Shown piece after piece: positions 1-7,133 of a stretch of 8,742 nucleotides of DNA. Location: contig SPBW01000089.1 in NCBI GenBank assembly GCA_004525685.1, forward strand, positions 1 to 8,742. Direction: 5' to 3'. The first letter of the stretch is position 1. The number at the start of each line of letters is the position of its first letter. The notes beneath the pieces are model-generated. The model did not search any database. It was given only the letters and a program-made list of their open reading frames with translations, and was not told where the DNA came from. Source of the stretch: Candidatus Atribacteria bacterium. Lineage in GTDB: Bacteria; Bipolaricaulota; Bipolaricaulia; UBA7950; UBA9294. Both the position numbers and the translations under genes were made by a program.

Positions 1-1820
<1,820 letters not shown>

Positions 1821-1873
1821 TCCTATTCCTCCTCGTGTGGTAGGAAATTGTGATCGCTTCAGGTATCCTGCGA

Positions 1874-1902
1874 ATTGTAACTGTCGGCCTCCAGTGGCAC
1901 AA
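1874..1902 (-). promoter_or_regulatory. Candidate nifJ promoter
   Basis: On the minus strand TTGTGC (1902-1897) and TACAAT (1879-1874) are separated by 17 bases. The -10 matches consensus at 5 of 6 positions and the -35 at 3. A start near 1867 would leave a leader of about 47 bases containing the strong GAGGAGG ribosome site. This rests on motif matching only. Confidence 0.4.
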
Positions 1903-1973
1903 CGAGAGCGCATACCCGTTCTAAATAGGTTTCGTGGCTGGGATGTCGTGCCGCATCACATGCGTCTGGATGA

Positions 1974-2026
1974 CTTGACGTGCCTCAGTGTCAAGAAGTT
2001 GCAGAATGCACAGAGTGTAATATACT
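1974..2026 (+). promoter_or_regulatory. Candidate MFS-gene promoter with an inverted repeat (possible operator)
   Basis: TATACT at 2021-2026 is a 5-of-6 match to the -10 consensus, with TTGCAG (1999-2004) 16 bases upstream as a weak -35. Transcription would begin near 2033, only about five bases before the ATG at 2038, and there is no recognisable ribosome binding site, so the transcript would be essentially leaderless. Just upstream, CTTGAC (1974-1979) and GTCAAG (1990-1995) form an inverted repeat ending three bases before the -35. That is a plausible regulator site, but no regulator gene is adjacent. Confidence 0.4.
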
Positions 2027-2037
2027 AAGCCATAACG

Positions 2038-3252
2038 ATGAAGGCGAAGAATGGGCCGCTATGGCGGAATCGAGTCTTTCTTACTGTGTGGGGCGGCCAG
2101 AGCATTTCGATGTTCGGCAGCCGGGTGTCATACATCGCATGGATGTGGTGGATATGGGAGAGGACGGGATCAACGGCTGCTACTGCCGGCATCGGGATTG
2201 CTGCTGCCATTCCCAATCTGCTTCTGGGGCCTATTGCTGGGGCCATCGTCGACCGGCATGATCGTCGCAGCATTCTCGTTGCTATGGATCTCATCAATGC
2301 CGCCCTGTACGGCCTGGCGGCAACCTTGCTCATGCTGGGCGTGCTCCAAGTCTGGCATGTGTATGCCCTTGCAGCGCTAACTGCCACGGCCATGGCCTTC
2401 CACAGACCGTCGCTGCAATCCTCGATCCCCAATCTTGTCACCAAGGGGCAATTGACGAGAGCCAACTCGCTCTACCAGATTTCGCGCGGCATTTGCGGAC
2501 TGATGGGTTTGCTGGCAGGAGGCATCCTTGTCGGGGCACTCGGCGTGGCTCCTACATTGTGGCTTGATGCGACAACGTTTGTTGTAGCGGGGATCTCGCT
2601 TCTGTCGGTTTGGTTTGCATCACCAAGAAGCCCAATGGGAGAAGAAGGGTGGCGCAGAATCCTGGAGGATACGGCCTGCGGATTCAGATTCCTGAGGAGC
2701 CGCAGGGGCTTGTTCATCCTGATCCTGCTGTTTGCGTTGATCAACTTCTTACTGGCACCCTTGAGCGTGCTGTTCCCGATCATGTCCGATCAGATTTTCA
2801 ATGCAGGCGCGCGAGGATTAAGTGTGCTGAGCGCGGGAGTCTCAGCAGGGCTCCTCATCGGAGGCCTGCTGATGGCGATCCTCAAGAGGGTGCGTCGACA
2901 TGGCCTCGGGGTCCTGCTTGGTCTACTGGCGATTGGCGTGTTGCTCACCCTGTTTGGCGTTTCTAAAGATCTCACCCTCTCGACAGGCATCCTTGTTATG
3001 CTCGGAACGGCGGTGGCGACAGTCAACGTATTCGAGTCTGTCATTTTTCAAAGCCGCGTACCCAACGAGCTGCAGGGACGCGTCTTCGCGGCTCAGTTCG
3101 CCATCTGCGAGGGGCTTCAACCGATCTCGCTGGCAATGATCGGAGCGTTGCTAACCGTGGCATCGACGTCTTCTGTTCTCATAGGGAGCGGGATCGCCGT
3201 CATTCTGGCAGCGCTCGGCGGGTTTGCGGTCAAGGGTATGCCCAGACTGTGA
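2038..3252 (+). CDS. Major facilitator superfamily exporter (EntS / macrolide-efflux-like)
   Basis: A 404-residue polytopic inner-membrane protein of the MFS_3-type group, whose members export siderophores (EntS) or macrolides (MefA) in exchange for protons; the substrate here cannot be read from the sequence. It has about a dozen hydrophobic segments. The loop after the second segment carries the MFS motif-A-like DRHDRR (residues 72-77). A polar central loop lies at about 195-223, and the C-terminal half has RVPNELQGRVFAAQ (340-353), a hallmark of this subgroup. Length is normal and the frame intact. The ATG at 2038 is used because the -10 box is only 11 bases away and excludes longer forms. 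It stands alone, divergent from nifJ, with 304 bases before the next gene. A role in exporting something related to the downstream repeat peptide is conceivable, but that peptide has its own Sec signal, so nothing requires it. Confidence 0.88.
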   Translation: MKAKNGPLWRNRVFLTVWGGQSISMFGSRVSYIAWMWWIWERTGSTAATAGIGIAAAIPNLLLGPIAGAIVDRHDRRSILVAMDLINAALYGLAATLLMLGVLQVWHVYALAALTATAMAFHRPSLQSSIPNLVTKGQLTRANSLYQISRGICGLMGLLAGGILVGALGVAPTLWLDATTFVVAGISLLSVWFASPRSPMGEEGWRRILEDTACGFRFLRSRRGLFILILLFALINFLLAPLSVLFPIMSDQIFNAGARGLSVLSAGVSAGLLIGGLLMAILKRVRRHGLGVLLGLLAIGVLLTLFGVSKDLTLSTGILVMLGTAVATVNVFESVIFQSRVPNELQGRVFAAQFAICEGLQPISLAMIGALLTVASTSSVLIGSGIAVILAALGGFAVKGMPRL

Positions 3253-3556
3253 AGCGCCTGCCATCCGGGCGATGTGTGTTTTCGGGAAGGGCGCGTCGGA
3301 GCAGCGTCCAGTTGGGTGAACATGCTGATCGGGAACGCGTCAGACGCATTGCAGGAGCGTCTAATGGATACTCGTGTGCCAGCCCCAAGTACGCGCCAGC
3401 ATCGCTCTTGTTAGGTATCTCCTTGGGGACTGTAATACGTCTGTTGTCTGAATCTCTTGCGTCCAAGGCACAATCGCTTCATGCTGGACCGTACCGGAGC
3501 AGCAACTGGAATTATCGTGCTCAGTGAAGCAAGTTGAGTCATAGGAGGAAGTACAC
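3253..3556. other. Intergenic region upstream of the repeat-peptide gene
   Basis: I see no credible gene here. Two stem-forming sequences are present. AGACGC (3342-3347) with GCGTCT (3357-3362) could end the MFS transcript but has no T-run. CCCCAAG (3383-3389) with CTTGGGG (3422-3428) encloses 32 bases. A poor promoter candidate follows: TTGTTA at 3408-3413 or TTAGGT at 3411-3416, with TAATAC at 3433-3438. None is strong enough for a separate call. The segment ends in a very good ribosome binding site, AGGAGG at 3543-3548. Confidence 0.5.
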
Positions 3557-3877
3557 ATGAAACGCTTCTTGGTGCTAGCCGTAGCTCTCGCCTTAGTTTC
3601 TTCTGTTGCCGCTGTTGTAAGCGCCGATCCCATTAACGTTGGCGGGCTGATGCTCGCTTCGCCGATCAATGTGGGCGGGCTGGAACTTGCTTCGGCTCCC
3701 ATTAATGTTGGAGGACTAGAGCTTGCTGCGGCTCCCATTAATGTTGGAGGCCTTGAAATGGCCGCTGCTCCGCTGAAGGTTCCTGCGCATGCAAAGGCCA
3801 TCGGACTTTGGCAGAACCTCGTAGAACAGCCTGTGCTTCTGCTCTCCTCCCCGATCAATGTCGGAGGACTTGAGTAG
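3557..3877 (+). CDS. Secreted short repeat protein with five PINVGGL units
   Basis: I do not recognise this 106-residue protein. Residues 1-23 form a textbook Sec signal peptide: MKR, a hydrophobic core, then a predicted cleavage site VSA|D after Ala23. Cleavage would leave Asp24 followed directly by the first repeat. The heptapeptide PINVGGL occurs exactly at residues 25-31, 36-42, 48-54, 60-66 and 99-105. In four copies Glu follows; the first has Met. Copies 1-4 are joined by small Leu/Met-Ala-Ser/Ala linkers with a period of 11, 12 and 12 residues. A degenerate unit (PLKVPAHAKAIG) begins at 72, then a non-repeat stretch (about 80-97), and the last copy ends at the stop codon. There are no cysteines, so neither a lipoprotein nor disulfides. 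AGGAGG lies 8 bases before the ATG. Exported secretion is well supported. A peptide precursor, a self-assembling surface polymer or an envelope peptide are all possible, and no function is claimed. Confidence 0.85.
   Translation: MKRFLVLAVALALVSSVAAVVSADPINVGGLMLASPINVGGLELASAPINVGGLELAAAPINVGGLEMAAAPLKVPAHAKAIGLWQNLVEQPVLLLSSPINVGGLE
3629..3874 (+). repeat. In-frame 33-36 bp repeat encoding PINVGGL
   Basis: Units begin at 3629, 3662, 3698 and 3734, with a separated fifth at 3851-3874. The encoded heptapeptide is identical in all five copies while every one of its seven codons varies between copies at the third base. Copies 3 and 4 are the closest pair, differing only in the last two codons of the heptapeptide. 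Confidence 0.9.
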
Positions 3878-3907
3878 TCACACAAGCGATTTCTAATAGA
3901 TCCTGTG

Positions 3908-3941
3908 ACGCGGGGGCCGCTCTATGTAGCAGTCCCCGCGT
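3908..3941 (+). terminator. GC-rich hairpin after the repeat-peptide gene (possible terminator)
   Basis: ACGCGGGG (3908-3915) pairs perfectly with CCCCGCGT (3934-3941), and GCT/AGC inside extends the stem. It lies 30 bases after the stop codon. No proper T-run follows (TTGCC), so intrinsic termination would be imperfect; the stem could instead protect the 3' end of the short mRNA. Confidence 0.5.
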
Positions 3942-4131
3942 TGCCATTGGAATGGCCTGCGTTTTGCGGGAGAAGGGAAAAGAGGAGCTTGCTGAGGGAA
4001 TTGCAGGCCAGGAAACAGGGAGGACTGCCAGCACCTAGCCAAGTATCGAGCGTCCATGAACGATACAATGAGACTGAGCTAGAATGGTGCAGTGAAGACA
4101 GGAACTGCAGGATTAGTGAAAGGAACTCAAC

Positions 4132-5073
4132 TTGCCTGATGGGTTAACGATTCGGCGCAGAGGAGAAGTGTCGGATCGAGTCGACAAGCGAACTACGTCC
4201 TTGGAATTGCTCGCCATGAGTGGCTCCTTGGAGATCACTCGCCAGCGCATAGAGGCGGGAAAACACTTCAATCTCTATGCTGCAGACGATTGGGCCGGTT
4301 TTGAGTTCATGTATCTGTTGAGTGGCGTGTTGGCGCTGGAGGATGGACAGGGTGGCGAGGTCTCTATCCAAGTGGGCGACTACATCTATCACAACGGACT
4401 GCCAGAGGAAGTGTACTTTCGTGTTGAGACGGATGTCGAGCTGCTTCTGGTCTGCACACCTCCGAGCTTTCATCTGATTCGCGATGACATGCAAGAAATC
4501 ATGGCCTTGGCACGATCCGTCGAAGAGAAGGATCAACAGACTGAGGGCCATTGCTCCCGTCTGGAACGTCTAGCTACGTTGACTGGCGAACGGCTGGGAT
4601 TGCCAGGCAAGCAGTTGATCGCCCTGTCCTATGGCGCCTATCTCCACGATATTGGCAAGGTCATGGTGGCTGACGAGATCTTGGGCAAGACGTCTGCGCT
4701 CAGTGATACAGAGTGGGAGGAAATGCAGCGGCACCCAGATCATGGCGCAGAGATGCTGAGCAAGAAGCAGTTCCTTTCTGGCGCAGCAGAGGTCGTTCGC
4801 GCTCACCACGAGCGTTTTGATGGGGATGGATACCCGCGTGGACTCAGTGGGGATGAGATTCCTATAGGCGCGCGCGTGGTCGCCGTGGTGGATACATACG
4901 ATGCCATTGTCTCCGCGCGCCCCTACAAGAAAGCGCTTGCCAAAGAAGAAGCTATTCAGGAACTGGAGAAGAACGCAGGGACCCAATTCGATCCAAGAGT
5001 CGTGAAAGCGTTTCTCGATGTTGTGAAGGCATCCTCTCAAGAGGATGCGGAGGGAATGCCGCATGCTGAGTAG
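4132..5073 (+). CDS. Cupin-HD-GYP protein, probable cyclic-di-GMP phosphodiesterase
   Basis: A 313-residue cytoplasmic protein with no membrane segment. Residues about 30-110 look like a cupin beta-barrel (for example FMYLLSGVLALEDG and VGDYIYHNGLPEEVYF) that probably senses a small ligand. Residues about 135-300 are an HD-GYP phosphodiesterase domain. It has the metal-binding HD pair His172-Asp173 (YLHDIGK), the HHERFDGDGYP signature (225-235), and the following ARVVAVVDTYDAIVSARPYK block (247-266), all intact. This family hydrolyses cyclic-di-GMP, or sometimes cGAMP, to linear nucleotides. The start is read as TTG at 4132 because AAAGGAA lies about 7 bases upstream; the in-frame GTG at 4168 has a purine-rich site only two bases away. 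The downstream small membrane-protein gene overlaps its end by 11 bases, which suggests translational coupling. The cyclic-di-GMP assignment is from family knowledge. Confidence 0.9.
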   Translation: MPDGLTIRRRGEVSDRVDKRTTSLELLAMSGSLEITRQRIEAGKHFNLYAADDWAGFEFMYLLSGVLALEDGQGGEVSIQVGDYIYHNGLPEEVYFRVETDVELLLVCTPPSFHLIRDDMQEIMALARSVEEKDQQTEGHCSRLERLATLTGERLGLPGKQLIALSYGAYLHDIGKVMVADEILGKTSALSDTEWEEMQRHPDHGAEMLSKKQFLSGAAEVVRAHHERFDGDGYPRGLSGDEIPIGARVVAVVDTYDAIVSARPYKKALAKEEAIQELEKNAGTQFDPRVVKAFLDVVKASSQEDAEGMPHAE

Positions 5074-5239
5074 GCTCTTGACATCTCGTTGGAAACATCT
5101 GTTTCGGCTCGTTCCTTTGGGAGCCGTCGTTGGCGTTGCCTTCGGCTTTGTGTTTCGTGACATTGCCTACGGCACACTCATTGGTTGTGCCTTTGGTGTT
5201 GTGCTTGGGCTCCTGTTTGCCGCTAGAAACCCGAGCTAG
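5063..5239 (+). CDS. 58-residue membrane protein with two glycine-zipper segments
   Basis: No family recognised. A basic N-terminus (residues 1-15) precedes two hydrophobic helices at about 16-31 and 34-54, linked by Arg32-Asp33. The first has glycines at 20, 24 and 28, and the second at 37, 41, 45 and 49: unbroken GxxxG spacing in both, the pattern of tightly packed or oligomerising transmembrane helices. The start at 5063 is chosen for GGAGGG eight bases upstream (5049-5054, inside the HD-GYP gene); the reading frame is also open to 5045. It overlaps the HD-GYP gene by 11 bases, so the two are almost certainly one operon. It might anchor or report to the cytoplasmic HD-GYP protein, but that is inference from position alone. 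Confidence 0.72.
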   Translation: MLSRLLTSRWKHLFRLVPLGAVVGVAFGFVFRDIAYGTLIGCAFGVVLGLLFAARNPS

Positions 5240-5252
5240 TTATAACAAAGAC

Positions 5253-5281
5253 AAGGGCCCCGCAACCCAAGCGAGGCCCTT
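5253..5281. terminator. Bidirectional hairpin terminator between converging genes
   Basis: AAGGGCC (5253-5259) pairs with GGCCCTT (5275-5281). After a C/A mismatch, CGC (5261-5263) pairs with GCG (5271-5273) around a 7-base loop. It lies 13 bases after the small membrane gene and 25 bases after the end of the opposing GTPase-like gene. Short T-rich stretches follow on both strands, but neither is a long T-run. Confidence 0.7.
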
Positions 5282-5306
5282 TGAAATTTCTCCTATTGGG
5301 TAATGT

Positions 5307-6629
5307 CTACAACTTGTCACCCATGTGGTTCTTCATCGCGGTCTCCAGATTTGGCAGCCCGATTTCCTGCAGTTCGTATCGAACGCGCGTTGCGGGAACT
5401 GGGAACGTCAGCAGACGACTTAGGTCAATCGGTGTGCCGATGACGATGGCGTCACATTCGACACGATTGACGGTCTCCTGAAGGTCGCGAATCTGCTGGT
5501 CGCCGTACCCCATTGCCGGCAATAGCCGTCCGATCTTGGGATACTTGCGGTAGGTCGCAGAAATCGAATCGACGGTGTAGGGACGAGGATCCACAAGTGT
5601 CTCTGCACCAAACCGTTGCGCTGCGATGACGCCAGCGCCGTATTCCATGCCGCCGTGCGTGAGCGTTGGGCCGTCTTCAATGACGAGTACGCGCTTTCCA
5701 CGGATGATGGATGGATTGTCAACCTGGATCGGCGAGGCGGCTTCAATGATGGTTGCGTGCGGGTTCATTGCATGCACGTTCTCGCGGACGAAGTGGATGT
5801 CCTCCAATGACGCCGTATCGACCTTGTTGATGACAATGACATCAGCCATCCGAACGTTCACGCCGCTAGGGTAGTAGAGCAACTCGTGCCCGGCACGATG
5901 CGGGTCAACCACGACGATGGAAAGGTCTGCGTGATAGAACGAGAAGTCGTTGTTGCCACCGTCCCAGATAACGATGTCAGCCTCTTCCTCGGCTTGGCGG
6001 AGAATCTTTTCGTAGTCTACGCCTGCATACACGATCGTTCCGGCAGCGATATGTGGCTCGTATTCTTCGCGCTCCTCAATCGTGCATTCATGCAGATCGA
6101 GATCTTCAAACGTTTCGAAGCGCTGTACTTCTTGCTTGACGAGATTGCCATAGGGCATTGGGTGACGAATCACGACCAGCTTCTTGCCTTGGGCTTTTAG
6201 AATCTCGGAAACGCGCCGCGTGGTCTGGCTCTTCCCCGCGCCCGTACGCACCGCTGTAATCGAGATGAGCGGCTTCTTGGAGCGAACCATCGTCGAACGG
6301 GGTCCGAGCAGCATGAAGTCGGCACCAGCAGCGTTGACGATGGATGATCGTTCCATAACGTATTGGTGAGAGACATCGGAATACGCGAACACGACGATAT
6401 CGATGTTCTCATCCTGAATGATGGACACGAGGTCTTCTTCAGCCCGAATCGGGATACCGGCAGGATAGAGGCTTCCCGCTAGCTCGGGGGGATACATTCG
6501 GCCTTCGATATCTGGAATCTGCGTGGCAGTGAATGCCACCACTTCGTAGCTATCGTCTTGCCGGAAATACGTGTTGAAATTGTGGAAGTCGCGACCAGCC
6601 GCTCCCATGATGACGACGCGTCTTTTCAT
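5307..6629 (-). CDS. P-loop nucleotide-binding protein of the cyclic 2,3-diphosphoglycerate synthetase family
   Basis: A 440-residue cytoplasmic protein resembling the cyclic 2,3-diphosphoglycerate synthetase of hyperthermophilic methanogens, which closes 2,3-diphosphoglycerate into its cyclic form at the expense of ATP. An N-terminal Rossmann-like part (RRVVIMGAAGRDFHNFN, residues 3-19) is followed by a P-loop TAVRTGAGKSQTTR (125-138; Lys133, Ser134), a Walker-B-like IWDGGNNDF (221-229) and a G-protein-type NKVD (268-271). The start is ATG at 6629, preceded by GGGGGAA and a -10 box at 6668-6663. The frame stays open to 6923, but that extension is tandem-repeat DNA and would place the start upstream of the promoter, so it is rejected. 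Many bacterial homologues have no proven activity; a P-loop kinase or GTPase with another substrate is equally possible. The family is fairly secure and the reaction is not. Confidence 0.85.
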   Translation of the reverse strand: MKRRVVIMGAAGRDFHNFNTYFRQDDSYEVVAFTATQIPDIEGRMYPPELAGSLYPAGIPIRAEEDLVSIIQDENIDIVVFAYSDVSHQYVMERSSIVNAAGADFMLLGPRSTMVRSKKPLISITAVRTGAGKSQTTRRVSEILKAQGKKLVVIRHPMPYGNLVKQEVQRFETFEDLDLHECTIEEREEYEPHIAAGTIVYAGVDYEKILRQAEEEADIVIWDGGNNDFSFYHADLSIVVVDPHRAGHELLYYPSGVNVRMADVIVINKVDTASLEDIHFVRENVHAMNPHATIIEAASPIQVDNPSIIRGKRVLVIEDGPTLTHGGMEYGAGVIAAQRFGAETLVDPRPYTVDSISATYRKYPKIGRLLPAMGYGDQQIRDLQETVNRVECDAIVIGTPIDLSRLLTFPVPATRVRYELQEIGLPNLETAMKNHMGDKL

Positions 6630-6662
6630 GTCCTGTTCCCCCTTTTGCTGCCTAACCGTCGG

Positions 6663-6699
6663 ATTATAGCCCCAGCCCGTGGATTCATCCACGGCTGGG
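6663..6699 (-). promoter_or_regulatory. Promoter of the cDPG-synthetase-like gene embedded in an inverted repeat
   Basis: On the minus strand a perfect TATAAT occupies 6668-6663, giving a start near 6656 and a leader of about 27 bases. Directly upstream is a strong dyad: CCCAGC (6671-6676) with GCTGGG (6694-6699) and CGTGGA (6678-6683) with TCCACG (6688-6693), a four-base centre and one unpaired C. The dyad fills the spacer and the -35 position, where the hexamer is poor (TGGATG). That arrangement suits a repressor or activator site. Without a T-run on either side it is unlikely to be a terminator. Confidence 0.5.
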
Positions 6700-6700
6700 C

Positions 6701-7031
6701 CTGTTCTTCGAATCTCGGAAACGTTGTTCTCAGAATAGCTCGCTTGATGAAAGACGAACTCGTTGTTCTTCGAGGAACGAGTGTCTCTCGGAATAGCTCG
6801 CGTGACGAAAGACGAGCTCGTTGTTCTTCGAGGAACGAGTGTCTCTCGGAATAGCTCGCTTGATGAAAGACGAGCTCGCTGTTCTTCGAGGAACGAGTGT
6901 CTCTCAGAATAGCTAGAAGGCATGGTGAGCCCACGAGACGTCCGCTGTTCTTCGAGGAACGAGTTCCTCTCAGTATGGCTCGCTGCAAAATGAGCTCACG
7001 ATGTGCCTACTGTTCTGCGAGATGTCGACGC
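6701..7031. repeat. Tandem repeat array (58-bp core unit, about seven copies, degenerate at the edges)
   Basis: Two near-identical 58-bp units start at 6763 and 6821 (two differences). Longer diverged units of 66 and 65 bp start at 6879 and 6945. Partial units lie at the ends: one truncated at 6723 and fragments at 6701 and 7010. Four copies keep GTTCTTCGAGGAACGAG exactly (6765, 6823, 6881, 6947). GTTCTTCGAGGAAC is self-complementary apart from one G-T pair. Core units also hold AGCTCG and CGAGCT around 12 bases. The unit length is not a multiple of three and both strands lack a coherent gene, so it is non-coding. It separates the divergent promoters of the cDPG-synthetase-like gene and pgsA. 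Confidence 0.85.
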
Positions 7032-7099
7032 AATTGCGGAATCTATCAAGTGCTCAGTGCTCTGCGCGACGCCCTGGTTCGTCGGTTCATCCACGGTGT

Positions 7100-7127
7100 T
7101 TGAGGTTGCGGATTCGTGCAGTATGAT
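7100..7127 (+). promoter_or_regulatory. Candidate leaderless promoter of pgsA
   Basis: TTGAGG (7100-7105) and TATGAT (7122-7127) are 16 bases apart, matching consensus at 4 and 5 of 6 positions. A start seven bases after the -10 falls on the A of the ATG at 7134, predicting a leaderless mRNA. The only purine-rich stretch (AAGG, 7129-7132) is one base from the ATG, too close to act as a normal ribosome site. Confidence 0.5.
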
Positions 7128-7133
7128 GAAGGC

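Noticed and set aside
3433..3439. TAATACG resembling the start of a T7-type phage promoter
   Set aside because: Only seven bases agree and the rest of the phage promoter is missing.
3557..3877. RiPP (ribosomally made, modified peptide) precursor
   Set aside because: No modification enzyme, dedicated peptidase or ABC exporter is adjacent, there are no cysteines, and the protein has a Sec signal rather than a RiPP leader. Not excluded elsewhere in the genome, but not supported here.
3905..4147. Open frame of 80 codons between the repeat peptide and the HD-GYP gene
   Set aside because: It begins within a terminator-like hairpin, has no ribosome site, overlaps the HD-GYP start, and has a composition unlike a protein. 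The stretch 3942-4118 shows nothing I can support beyond weak -10-like words (TACAAT at 4064, TAGAAT at 4080) lacking -35 partners.
6671..6699. Intrinsic terminator
   Set aside because: The stem is strong but no T-run follows on either strand, and a -10 box follows directly on the minus strand.
6630..6923. N-terminal extension of the cDPG-synthetase-like frame through the repeat array
   Set aside because: The frame is open by chance across tandem repeats whose length is not a multiple of three, it lies upstream of the TATAAT at 6668-6663, and homologues start at MKRRVVIMG, which has its own ribosome site.
6701..7031. CRISPR array
   Set aside because: The parts between the conserved blocks are nearly the same in the central units and only about 20-30 bases long, unit lengths vary, and no cas gene is in the window.
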